Positions 26,128-37,903 of a stretch of DNA of 64,000 nt are shown here, piece by piece. Under the pieces are notes generated by a model, which saw nothing but the letters and a program-made list of their open reading frames with translations, was not told the DNA's origin and did not search any database. The stretch is taken from contig OY727103.1 in the NCBI GenBank assembly GCA_963402885.1, positions 10,690,085-10,754,084 of the forward strand. The letters run 5' to 3'. Every line of letters starts with the position of its first letter. Within the stretch, counting starts at the first letter, position 1. Origin of the DNA: Antedon bifida. Taxonomy: Eukaryota > Echinodermata > Crinoidea > Comatulida > Antedonidae. The position numbers were made by a program, and so were the translations under genes.

Positions 26128-28932
26128 ACCAAGTTTCATCGAAATGCACAAAATGGTCTAAAACGTCTCCAAATGCGATTTGAAGCTATTTTAAGCACTT
26201 TGGTGTTTTTATGTTAACAAGTTTTTTCGAAATGCTCAATATGGTCTAAAACGTCTTCAAATGGTATAATAAGCTTTTCTGTACACTTTGATATTTTTTG
26301 TGAAAAAGTTTTGTCGAAATGCTCATAATGGTCTAAAACGTTTCCAAATACGATATTAAGCTATTTTGTGAACTTTGATATTTTTGTGTGAACAGTTTTA
26401 CCGAAATGCTCAAAATGGTCTAAAACGGTTTCAAATGTGATTTTAAGCACTTTGATATTTTTTGTGAAAAAGTTTTGTCGAAATGATCATAATGGTCTAA
26501 AACGTTTCCAAATACGATATTAAGCTATTTTGTGAACTTTGATATTTTTGTGTGAAAAGTTTTACCGAAATGCTCAAAATGGTCTAAAACGGTTTCAAAT
26601 GTGATTTTAAGCACTTTGATATTTTTGTGTAACCAAGTCTCATCGAAATGCACAAAATCGTCTAAAACGTCTCCAAATGCGATTTGAAGCTATTCTAAGC
26701 ACTTTGGTGTTTTCATGTTAACAAGTTTTTTCGAAATGCTCAATATGGTCTAAAACGGTTTCAAATGTGATTTTAAGCACTTTGATATTTTTTGTGAACA
26801 AGTTTCATCGAAATGCACAAAATGGTCTAAAACGTCTCCAAATGCGATTTGAAGATATTTTAAGCACTTTGGTGTTTTTATGTTAACAAGTTTTTTCGAA
26901 ATGTTCAATATGGTCTAAAACGTCTTCAAATGCGATTTGAAGCTATTTTAAACACTTTGGTGTTTTTATGTTAACAAGTTTTTTCGAAATGCTCAATATG
27001 GTCTAAAACGTCTTCAAATGGTATAATAAGCTATTCTGTACACTTTGATGTTTTGTGTGAACAAGTTTTGTCGAAATGCTCAAAATGGTTTAAAACGTTT
27101 CCAAATGTGATTTTAAGCACTTTGATATTTTTGTGTAACCAAGTTTCATCGAAATGCACAAAATGGTCTAAAACGTCTCCAAATGCGATTTGAAGCTATT
27201 CTAAGCACTTTGGTGTTTTCATGTTAACAAGTTTTTTCGAAATGCTCAATATGGTCTAAAACGGTTTCAAATGTGATTTTAAGCACTTTGATATTTTTTG
27301 TGAACAAGTTTCATCGAAATGCACAAAATGGTCTAAAACGTCTCCAAATGCGATTTGAAGATATTTTAAGCACTTTGGTGTTTTTATGTTAACAAGTTTT
27401 TTCGAAATGCTCAATATGGTCTAAAACGTCTTCAAATGGTATATTAAGCTATTCTGTACACTTTGATATTTTTTGTGAAAAAGTTTTGTCGAAATGCTCA
27501 AAATGGTTTAAAACGTTTCCAAATGTAATTTTAAGCACTTTGATATTTTTGTGTAACCAAGTCTCATCGAAATGCACAAAATGGTCTAAAACGTCTCCAA
27601 ATGCGATTTGAAGCTATTTTAATCAGTTTGGTGTTTTTATGTTAACAAGTTTTTTTGAAAAGCTCAATATGGTCTAAAACGTCTTCAAATGGTATAATAA
27701 GCTATTCTGTACACTTTGATGTTTTGTGTGAAAAAGTTTTGTCGAAATGCTCAAAATGGTTTAAATCGTTTCCAAATGTGATTTTAAGCACTTTGATATT
27801 TTTGTGTAACCAAGTTTCATCGAAATGCACAAAATGGTCTAAAACGTCTCCAAATGCGATTTGACGCTATTCTAAGCACTTTGGTGTTTTCATGTTAACA
27901 AGTTTTTTCGAAATGCTCAATATGGTCTAAAACGGTTTCAAATGTGATTTAAAGCACTTTGATATTTTTTGTGAAAAAGTTTTTTGGAAATGCTCATAAT
28001 GGTCTAAAACGTTTCCAAATACGATATTAAGCTATTTTGTGAACTTTGATATTTTTGTGTGAAAAGTTTTACCGAAATGCTCAAAATGGTCTAAAACGTT
28101 TCCAAATACGATATTAAGCTATTTTGTGCACTTTGACATTTTTGTGTGAAAAGTTTTATCGAAATGCTCAAATTGGTCTAAAACGGTTTCAAATGTGATT
28201 CTAAGCACTTTGATATTTTTGTGTAACCAAGTTTCATCGAAAAGCACAAAATGGTCTAAAACGTCTTCAAATGCGATTTGAAGCTATTCTAAGCACTTTG
28301 GTGTTTTCATGTTAACAAGTTTTTTCGAAATGCTCAATATGGTCTAAAACGGTTTCAAATGTGATTTTAAGCACTTTGATATTTTTTGTGAAAAAGTTTT
28401 GTCGAAATGCTCATAATGATCTAAAACGTTTCCAAATACGATATTAAGCTATTTTGTGAACTTTGATATTTTTGTGCTTAAATGGTCTAAAACGTTTCCA
28501 AATACGATATTAAGCTATTTTGTGCACTTTGATATTTTTGTGTGAAAAGTTTTATCGAAATGCTCAAAATGGTCTAAAACAGCAAATGCTGGATGGATCA
28601 CCCTCATTAAATATGGTTAAAATAAAATAAAATAAAGAAATGTGATATTAAGCTATTTTGTGCACTTTGATATTTTTGTGTGAAAAGTTTTATCGAAATG
28701 CACAAAATGGTCTAAAACGTCTCCAAATGCGATTTGAAGCTATTTTAAGAACTTTGGTGTTTTTTGTGAAAAAGTTTTGTCGAAATGCTCAAAATGGTCT
28801 AAAACGTTTCCAAATACGATATTAAGCTATTTTGTGCACTTTGACATTTTTGTGTGAAAAGTTTTATCGAAATGCTCAAATTGGTCTAAAACGTTTCAAA
28901 TGTGAAATTAAGCACTTTGATATTTTTGTGTT
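26128..28932 (-). repeat. 2805-bp tandem duplication, copy 1
   Basis: First of two adjacent copies; markers at 26221, 27655 and 27858 recur 2805 bp later at 29026, 30460 and 30663. The unit includes the 56-nt foreign segment, and beyond it the spacing to copy 2 falls to 2754. I saw about ten single-base differences between the copies, for example near 26395, 26905, 27062 and 28200, which is roughly 99.6% identity by eye. Confidence 0.88.
28581..28636. mobile_element. 56-nt non-satellite insert, origin unknown
   Basis: This is the only segment in the window unrelated to the satellite. It begins AGCAAATGCTGGATGG, contains ATCACCCTCATTAAATATGG and ends in an A-rich tail with AAAAT pentamers. 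Five bases (GGTTT) expected from the related copies near 4184, 8431, 21598 and 31387 are missing at the site, so the net gain is 51 bp. No target-site duplication or terminal inverted repeat is visible. The tail would suit a fragment of the 3' end of a retroposon (SINE- or LINE-like), but filler DNA captured during break repair fits the 5-bp loss equally well. The 'mobile element' label is tentative; that the segment is foreign is secure. Confidence 0.6.
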
Positions 28933-31686
28933 ACCAAGTTTCATCGAAATGCACAAAATGGTCTAAAACGTCTCCAAATGCGATTTGAAGCTATTTTAAG
29001 CACTTTAGTGTTTTTATGTTAACAAGTTTTTTCGAAATGCTCAATATGGTCTAAAACGTCTTCAAATGGTATAATAAGCTTTTCTGTACACTTTGATATT
29101 TTTTGTGAAAAAGTTTTGTCGAAATGCTCATAATGGTCTAAAACGTTTCCAAATACGATATTAAGCTATTTTGTGAACTTTGATATTTTTGTGTGAAAAG
29201 TTTTACCGAAATGCTCAAAATGGTCTAAAACGGTTTCAAATGTGATTTTAAGCACTTTGATATTTTTTGTGAAAAAGTTTTGTCGAAATGATCATAATGG
29301 TCTAAAACGTTTCCAAATACGATATTAAGCTATTTTGTGAACTTTGATATTTTTGTGTGAAAAGTTTTACCGAAATGCTCAAAATGGTCTAAAACGGTTT
29401 CAAATGTGATTTTAAGCACTTTGATATTTTTGTGTAACCAAGTCTCATCGAAATGCACAAAATCGTCTAAAACGTCTCCAAATGCGATTTGAAGCTATTC
29501 TAAGCACTTTGGTGTTTTCATGTTAACAAGTTTTTTCGAAATGCTCAATATGGTCTAAAACGGTTTCAAATGTGATTTTAAGCACTTTGATATTTTTTGT
29601 GAACAAGTTTCATCGAAATGCACAAAATGGTCTAAAACGTCTCCAAATGCGATTTGAAGATATTTTAAGCACTTTGGTGTTTTTATGTTAACAAGTTTTT
29701 TCGAAATGCTCAATATGGTCTAAAACGTCTTCAAATGCGATTTGAAGCTATTTTAAACACTTTGGTGTTTTTATGTTAACAAGTTTTTTCGAAATGCTCA
29801 ATATGGTCTAAAACGTCTTCAAATGGTATAATAAGCTATTCTGTACACTTTGATGTTTTGTGTGAAAAAGTTTTGTCGAAATGCTCAAAATGGTTTAAAA
29901 CGTTTCCAAATGTGATTTTAAGCACTTTGATATTTGTGTGTAACCAAGTTTCATCGAAATGCACAAAATGGTCTAAAACGTCTCCAAATGCGATTTGAAG
30001 CTATTCTAAGCACTTTGGTGTTTTCATGTTAACAAGTTTTTTCGAAATGCTCAATATGGTCTAAAACTGTTTCAAATGTGATTTTAAGCACTTTGATATT
30101 TTTTGTGAACAAGTTTCATCGAAATGCACAAAATGGTCTAAAACGTCTCCAAATGCGATTTGAAGATATTTTAAGCACTTTGGTGTTTTTATGTTAACAA
30201 GTTTTTTCGAAATGCTCAATATGGTCTAAAACGTCTTCAAATGGTATATTAAGCTATTCTGTACACTTTGATATTTTTTGTGAAAAAGTTTTGTCGAAAT
30301 GCTCAAAATGGTTTAAAACGTTTCCAAATGTAATTTTAAGCACTTTGATATTTTTGTGTAACCAAGTCTCATCGAAATGCACAAAATGGTCTAAAACGTC
30401 TCCAAATGCGATTTGAAGCTATTTTAATCAGTTTGGTGTTTTTATGTTAACAAGTTTTTTTGAAAAGCTCAATATGGTCTAAAACGTCTTCAAATGGTAT
30501 AATAAGCTATTCTGTACACTTTGATGTTTTGTGTGAAAAAGTTTTGTCGAAATGCTCAAAATGGTTTAAATCGTTTCCAAATGTGATTTTAAGCACTTTG
30601 ATATTTTTGTGTAACCAAGTTTCATCGAAATGCACAAAATGGTCTAAAACGTCTCCAAATGCGATTTGACGCTATTCTAAGCACTTTGGTGTTTTCATGT
30701 TAACAAGTTTTTTCGAAATGCTCAATATGGTCTAAAACGGTTTCAAATGTGATTTAAAGCACTTTGATATTTTTTGTGAAAAAGTTTTTTGGAAATGCTC
30801 ATAATGGTCTAAAACGTTTCCAAATACGATATTAAGCTATTTTGTGAACTTTGATATTTTTGTGTGAAAAGTTTTACCGAAATGCTCAAAATGGTCTAAA
30901 ACGTTTCCAAATACGATATTAAGCTATTTTGTGCACTTTGACATTTTTGTGTGAAAAGTTTTATCGAAATGCTCAAATTAGTCTAAAACGGTTTCAAATG
31001 TGATTTTAAGCACTTTGATATTTTTGTGTAACCAAGTTTCATCGAAAAGCACAAAATGGTCTAAAACGTCTTCAAATGCGATTTGAAGCTATTCTAAGCA
31101 CTTTGGTGTTTTCATGTTAACAAGTTTTTTCGAAATGCTCAATATGGTCTAAAACGGTTTCAAATGTGATTTTAAGCACTTTGATATTTTTTGTGAAAAA
31201 GTTTTGTCGAAATGCTCATAATGATCTAAAACGTTTCCAAATACGATATTAAGCTATTTTGTGAACTTTGATATTTTTGTGCTTAAATGGTCTAAAACGT
31301 TTCCAAATACGATATTAAGCTATTTTGTGCACTTTGATATTTTTGTGTGAAAAGTTTTATCGAAATGCTCAAAATGGTCTAAAACGGTTTGAAATGTGAT
31401 ATTAAGCTATTTTGTGCACTTTGATATTTTTGTGTGAAAAGTTTTATCGAAATGCACAAAATGGTCTAAAACGTCTCCAAATGCGATTTGAAGCTATTTT
31501 AAGAACTTTGGTGTTTTTTGTGAAAAAGTTTTGTCGAAATGCTCAAAATGGTCTAAAACGTTTCCAAATACGATATTAAGCTATTTTGTGCACTTTGACA
31601 TTTTTGTGTGAAAAGTTTTATCGAAATATTCAAATTGGTCTAAAACGTTTCAAATGTGAAATTAAGCACTTTGATATTTTTGTGTT
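28933..31686 (-). repeat. 2805-bp tandem duplication, copy 2 (no insert)
   Basis: Second copy, 2754 bp long because it lacks the foreign segment. At the equivalent site (about 31387) it reads straight through ACGGTTTGAAATGTG. Like copy 1 it has CACAAAATGG and TTTTTTGTGAAAAAG in the monomers after this site, where the more distant copies near 4.3, 8.5 and 21.7 kb have CACAATATGG and TTTTTTGGGAAAAAG. The two copies are therefore sisters. Private changes lie near 29934, 30067, 30980 and 31627. Confidence 0.88.
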
Positions 31687-34600
31687 ACCAAGTTTCATCG
31701 AAATGCACAAAATGGTCTAAAACGTCTCCAAATGCGATTTGAAGCTATTTTAAGCACTTTGGTGTTTTTATGTTAACAAGTTTTTTTGAAAAGCTCAATA
31801 TGGTCTAAAACGTCTTCAAATGGTATAATAAGCTATTCTGTACACTTTGATGTTTTGTGTGAAGAAGTTTTGTCGAAATGCTCAAAATGGTTTAAAACGT
31901 TTCCAAATGTGATTTTAAGCACTTTGATATTTTTGTGTAACAAAGTTTCATCGAAATGCACAAAATGGTCTAAAACGTCTCCAAATGCGAATTGATGCTA
32001 TTCTAAGCACTTTGGTGTTTTCATGTTAACAAGTTTTTTCGAAATGCTCAATATGGTCTAAAACGGTTTCAAATGTGATTTTAAGCACTTTGATATTTTT
32101 TGTGAAAAAGTTTTGTCGAAATGCTCATAATGGTCTAAAACGTTTCCAAATACGATATTAAGCTAATTTGTGAACTTTGATATTTTTGTGTGAAAAGTTT
32201 TACCGAAATGCTCAAAATGGTCTAAAACGGTTTCAAATGTGATTTTAAGCACTTTGATATTTTTTGTGAAAAAGTTTTATCGAAATGCTCAAAATGGTTT
32301 AAAACGTTTCCAAATACGATATTAAGCTATTTTGTGCACTTTGATATTTTTGTGTGAAAAGTTTTATCGAAATGCTCAAAATGGTGTAAAACGGTTTTAA
32401 ATGTGATTTTAAGCACTTTGATATTTTTGTGTAACCAAGTTTCATCGAAATGCACAAAATGGTCTAAAACGTCTCCAAATGCGATTTGAAGCTATTTTAA
32501 GCACTTTGGTGTTTTTATGTTAACAAGTTTTTTCGAAATGCTCAATATGGTCTAAAACGTCTTCAAATGGTATAATAAGCTTTTCTGTACACTTTGATAT
32601 TTTTTGTGAAAAAGTTTTGTCGAAATGCTCATAATGGTCTAAAACGTTTCCAAATACGATATTAAGCTATTTTGTGAACTTTGATATTTTTGTGTGAAAA
32701 GTTTAACCGAAATGCTCAAAATGGTCTAAAACGGTTTCAAATGTGATTTTAAGCACTTTGATATTTTTTGTGAAAAAGTTTTGTCGAAATGCTCATAATG
32801 GTCTAAAACGTTTCCAAATATGATATTAAGCTATTTTGTGAACTTTGATATTTTTGTGTGAAAAGTTTTACCGAAATGCTCAAAATGGTCTAAAACGGTT
32901 TCAAATGTGATTTTAAGCACTTTGATATTTTTGTGTAACCAAGTCTCATCGAAATGCACAAAATCGTCTAAAACGTCTCCAAATGCGATTTGAAGCTATT
33001 CTAAGCACTTTGGTGTTTTCATGTTAACAAGTTTTTTCGAAATGCTCAATATGGTCTAAAACGGTTTCAAATGTGATTTTAAGCACTTTGATATTTTTTG
33101 TGAACAAGTTTCATCGAAATGCACAAAATGGTCTAAAACGTCTCCAAAAACGATTTGAAGATATTTTAAGCACTTTGGTGTTTTTATGTTAACAAGTTTT
33201 TTCGAAATTCTCATTATGGTCTAAAACGTCTTCAAATGGTATAATAAGCTATTCTGTACACTTTGATATTTTTTGTGAAAAAGTTTTGTCGAAATGCTCA
33301 AAATGGTTTAAAACGTTTCCAAATGTAATTTTAAGCACTTTGATATTTTTGTATAACCAAGTCTCATCGAAATGCACAAAATGGTCTAAAACGTCTCCAA
33401 ATGCGATTTGAAGCTATTTTAAGCAGTTTGGTGTTTTTATGTTAACAAGTTTTTTTGAAAAGCTCAATATGGTCTAAAACGTCTTCAAATGGTATAATAA
33501 GCTATTCTGTACACTTTGATGTTTTGTGTGAAAAAGTTTTGTCGAAATGCTCAAAATGGTTTAAATCGTTTCCAAATGTGATTTTAAGCACTTTGATATT
33601 TTTGTGTAACCAAGTTTCATCGAAATGCACAAAATGGTCTAAAACGTCTCCAAATGCGATTTGAAGCTATTCTAAGCACTTTGGTGTTTTCATGTTAACA
33701 AGTTTTTTCGAAATGCTCAATATGGTCTAAAACAGTTTCAAATATGATTTTAAGCACTTTGATATTTTTTGTGAAAAAGTTTTGTCGAAATGCTCATAAT
33801 AACGTTTCCAAATACGATATTAAGCTATTTTGTGAACTTTGATATTTTTGTGTGAAAAGTTTTACCGAAATGCTCAAAATGGTCTAAAACGGTTTCAAAT
33901 GTGATTTTAAGCACTTTGATATTTTTTGTGAAAAAGTTTTGTCGAAATGCTCAAAATGGTCTAAAACGTTTCCAAATACGATATTAAGCTATTTTGTGCA
34001 CTTTCACATTTTTGTGTGAAAAGATTTATCGAAATGCTCAAATTGGTCTAAAACGGTTTCAAATGTGATTTTAAGCACTTTGATATTTTTGTGTAACCAA
34101 GTTTCATCGAAATGCACAAAATGGTCTAAAACGTCTCCAAATGCGATTTGAAGATATTTTAAGCACTTTGGTGTTTTTATGTTAACAAGTTTTTTCGAAA
34201 TGCTCAATATGGTCTAAAACGTCTTCAAATGGTATAATAAGCTATTCTGTACACTTTGATGTTTTGTGTGAAAAAGTTTTGTCGAAATGCTCATAATGGT
34301 CTAAAACGTTTCCAAATACGATATTAAGCTATTTTGTGAACTTTGATATTTTTGTGTGAAAAGTTTTACCGAAATGCTCAAAATGGTCTAAAACGGTTTC
34401 AAATGTGATTTTAAGCACTTTGATATTTTTTGTGAAAAAGTTTTGTCGAAATGATCATAATGGTCTAAAACGTTTCCAAATACGATATTAAGCTATTTTG
34501 TGAACTTTGATATTTTTGTGTGAAAAGTTTTACCGAAATGCTCAAAATGGTCTAAAACGGTTTCAAATGTGATTTTAAGCACTTTGATATTTTTGTGTAA

Positions 34601-35939
34601 CCAAGTCTCATCGAAATGCACAAAATCGTCTAAAACGTCTCCAAATGCGATTTGAAGCTATTCTAAGCACTTTGGTGTTTTCATGTTAACAAGTTTTTTC
34701 GAAATGCTCAATATGGTCTAAAACGGTTTCAAATGTGATTTTAAGCACTTTGATATTTTTTGTGAACAAGTTTCATCGAAATGCACAAAATGGTCTAAAA
34801 CGTCTCCAAATGCGATTTGAAGATATTTTAAGCACTTTGGTGTTTTTATGTTAACAAGTTTTTTCGAAATGCTCAATATGGTCTAAAACGTCTTCAAATG
34901 GTATATTAAGCTATTCTGTACACTTTGATATTTTTTGTGAAAAAGTTTTGGCGAAATGCTCAAAATGGTTTAAAACGTTTCCAAATGTAATTTTAAGCAC
35001 TTTGATATTTTTGTGTAACCAAGTCTCATCGAAATGCACAAAATGGTCTAAAACGTCTCCAAATGCGATTTGAAGCTATTTTAATCAGTTTGGTGTTTTT
35101 ATGTTAACAAGTTTTTTTGAAAAGCTCAATATGGTCTAAAACGTCTTCAAATGGTATAATAAGCTATTCTGTACACTTTGATGTTTTGTGTGAAAAAGTT
35201 TTGTCGAAATGCTCAAAATGGTTTAAAACGTTTCCAAATGTGATTTTAAGCACTTTGATATTTTTGTGTAACCAAGTTTCATCGAAATGCACAAAATGGT
35301 CTAAAACGTCTCCAAATGCGATTTGAAGCTATTCTAAGCACTTTGGTGTTTTCATGTTAACAAGTTTTTTCGAAATGCTCAATATGGTCTAAAACGGTTT
35401 CAAATGTTATTTTAAGCACTTTGATATTTTTTGTGAAAAAGTTTTGTCGAAATGCTCAAAATGGTCTAAAACGTTTCCAAATACGATATTAAGCTATTTT
35501 GTGCACTTTGACATTTTTGTGTGAAAAGTTTTATCGAAATGCTCAAATTGGTCTAAAACGGTTTCAAATGTGAATTTAAGCACTTTGATATTTTTGTGTA
35601 ACCAAGTTTCATCGAAATGCACAAAATGGTCTAAAACGTCACCAAATGCGATTTGAAGATATTTTAAGCACTTTGGTGTTTTTATGTTAACAAGTTTTTT
35701 CGAAATGCTCAAAATGGTCTAAAACGGTTTCAAATGTGATTTTAAGCACTTTGATATTTTTTGTGAAAAAGTTTTGTCGAAATGCACAAAATGGTCTAAA
35801 ACGTTTCCAAATACGATATTAAGCTATTTTGTGCACTTTGACATATTTGTGTGAAAAGTTTTATCGAAATGTTCAAATTGGTCTAAAACGGTTTCAAATG
35901 TGATTTTAAGGACTTTGATATTTTTGTGTAACCAAATTA
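31687..35939 (-). repeat. Right end of array A
   Basis: L/S monomers with TTGAAAAGCTCAAT markers at 31786, 33455 and 35117, spaced 1669 and 1662 bp, so roughly 1.66-kb higher-order units run up to the orientation switch. An 8-bp deletion unique to this copy removes GGTCTAAA near 33790, giving CATAATAACGTTTCC. Towards 35700-35939 the monomers carry more private changes (CACCAAATGC near 35641, TTAAGGACTTT near 35910, CCAAATTACATCG near 35933), as is often seen at array edges. No gene is present. Confidence 0.85.
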
Positions 35940-36037
35940 CATCGAAATGCACAAAATGGTCTAAAACGTCTCCAAATGCGATTTGAAGCTATTTTAAGCA
36001 TTTGGAGACGTTTTAGACCATTTTGTGCATTTCGATG
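35940..36037. other. Satellite orientation switch with inverted repeat
   Basis: This is the junction between arrays A and B. The left arm (35940-35979) and right arm (35998-36037) are perfect reverse complements over 40 bp, separated by an 18-nt spacer (35980-35997). An A-type L monomer runs up to TTTTAAGCA, and B-type sequence begins at GCATTTGGAGACG. The two share GCA at 35998-36000, a possible microhomology. Outside the arms the flanks diverge at once: the left is an S monomer and the right an L monomer. So this is a join of two different arrays, not the centre of a long palindrome. The sequence could form a hairpin or cruciform. An assembly misjoin cannot be excluded. Confidence 0.93.
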
Positions 36038-37903
36038 AAACTTTTCACACAAAAACAACAAAGTGCATACAATATCTTAATATCGTATTTGGAGACGTTT
36101 TAGACCACTTTGTGCATTTCGATGAAACTTTTCACACAAAAACATCAATGTGCATACAACAGCTTATTATCGTATTTGGAGACGTTTTTGACCATTTTGT
36201 GCATTTCGATGAAAATTTTCACACAAAACCATCAAAGTGCATAAAATATCTTCAAATCGCATTTGCAGACGTTTTAGACCATTTTGTGCATTTCGATGAA
36301 GCTTAGTTACACAAAAACATCAAAGTGCTTAAAATCACATTTGAACCCGTTTTAGACCATTTCGAGCATTTCTATAAAACTTTTGACACAAAACATCAAA
36401 ATGCACAAAAGAGCTCCAAATCGCATTTGGAGACGTTTTAGACCATTTCGAGCATTTCTATAAAACTTTTGACACAAAACATCAAAGTGCACAAAAGAGC
36501 TTCAAATCGCATTTGGAGACGTTTTAGACCATTTTGAGCATTTCGAAAAAACTTTTCACACAAAAACATCAATGTGCATACAACAGCTTATTATCGTATT
36601 TGGAGACGTTTTTGACCATTTTGTGCATTTCGATGAAACTTTTCACACAAAACCATCAAAGTGCATAAAATATCTTCAAATCGCATTTGGAGACGTTTTA
36701 GACCATTTTGTGCATTTCGAAAAAACGTGATTAAACAAAAATATCAAAGTGCCTTAAATCACATTTGAAACCGTTTTAGACCATTTTGAGCATTTCGATA
36801 AAACTTTTCACACAAAACATTAAAGTGCACAAAATAGCTTCAAATCGCATTTGGAGACGTTTTAGACCATTTTGTGCATTTCGAAAAACTTTTCACACAA
36901 AAACATCAAAGTGCATACAATAGCTTAATATCGTATTTGGAGACGTTTTAGACCATTTTGTGCATTTCGATGAAACTTTTTACACAAAACATAAAAGTGC
37001 ACAAAATAGCTTCAAATCGCATTTGGAGACGTTTTAGACCATTTTGTGCATTTCGATGAAATTTTCACACAAAAACAACAAAGTGCACAAAATAGCTTCA
37101 AATCGCATTTGCAGACGTTTTAGACCATTTTGTGCATTTCGATGAAACTTAGTTACACAAAAACATCAAAGTGCTTAAAATCACATTTGAAACCGTTTTA
37201 GACCATTTCGAGCATTTCTATAAAACTTTTGACACAAAACATCAAAGTGCACAAAAGAGCTCCAAATCGCATTTGTAGACGTTTTAGACCATTTTGAGCA
37301 TTTCGAAAAAACTTTTCATTCAAAAACATCAAAGTGCATACAATAGCTTAATATAGTATTTGGAGACGTTTTAGACCATTTTGTGCATTTCGATGAAACT
37401 TTTCACACAAAACATCAAAGTGCACAAAATAGCTTCAAATCGCATTTGCAGGCGTTTTAGACATTTTGTGCATTTCGATGAAACTTAGTTACACAAAAAC
37501 ATCAAAGTGCTTAAAATCACATTTGAAACCGTTTTAGACCATTTCGGGCATTTCTATAAAACTTTTGACACAAAACATCGAAGTGCACAAAAGAGCTCCA
37601 AGTCGCATTTGGAGACGTTTTAGACCATTTTGAGCATTTCGAAAAAACTTTTCACACAAAACCATCAAAGTGCATAAAATATCTTCAAATCGCATTTGGA
37701 GACGTTTTAGACCATTTTGTGAATTTCGAAAAAACGTGATTAAACAAAAATATCAAAGAGCTCCAAATCGCATTTGTAGACGTTTTAGACCATTTTGAGC
37801 ATTTCGAAAAAACTTTTCATTCAAAAACATCAAAGTGCATACAATAGCTTAATATAGTATTTGGAGACGTTTTAGACCATTTTGTGCATTTCGATGAAAC
37901 TTT

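Larger units (their letters stand above)
25528..29027 (-). repeat. 3.5-kb block matching 5390-8828, with insert
   Basis: Counterpart of 5390-8828. It differs by one L-for-S monomer replacement near 27000 and by the foreign segment at 28581-28636. Its right part also overlaps the 2805-bp tandem duplication starting at about 26128, so at least two amplification events are layered here. Confidence 0.82.
1..36000 (-). repeat. Satellite array A (L/S monomer mosaic)
   Basis: An uninterrupted head-to-tail satellite array with one orientation throughout. Using GGTCT as anchor, the first monomers start at 6, 94, 171, 258, 335, 422, 500, 588 and 675, giving lengths of 88, 77, 87, 77, 87, 78, 88 and 87. 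There are two length classes. L (86-88 bp) carries AAGCTATT before the CACTTT motif. S (77-78 bp) lacks 10 bp there and reads GATTTTAAGCACTTTG. In the stretch 1014-1685 the order is L S L S L L S L. Many L copies carry GTTAAC next to a TTTCGAAA-type motif. Apart from the 56-nt segment at 28581-28636, I see no non-satellite sequence and no gene. Family and host are not recognised; a centromeric or pericentromeric location is inferred from array size and monomer length. Confidence 0.97.

Noticed and set aside
28611-28636. Poly(A) signal and gene end suggested by AATAAA-like runs
   Set aside because: AATAAA arises within a short AAAAT pentamer run, and there is no adjoining coding sequence in this 56-nt segment.
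28560-28640. Target-site duplication around the foreign segment
   Set aside because: Left flank ends CTAAAAC and right flank begins GAAATGTG with no shared direct repeat. Five satellite bases are missing, so a clean transposition with duplication is not supported.
35700-36300. Long palindrome centred near 35988
   Set aside because: Complementarity is perfect only for 40 bp per arm. Beyond it an S monomer faces an L monomer with many differences, so there is only the similarity expected of inverted satellite repeats.
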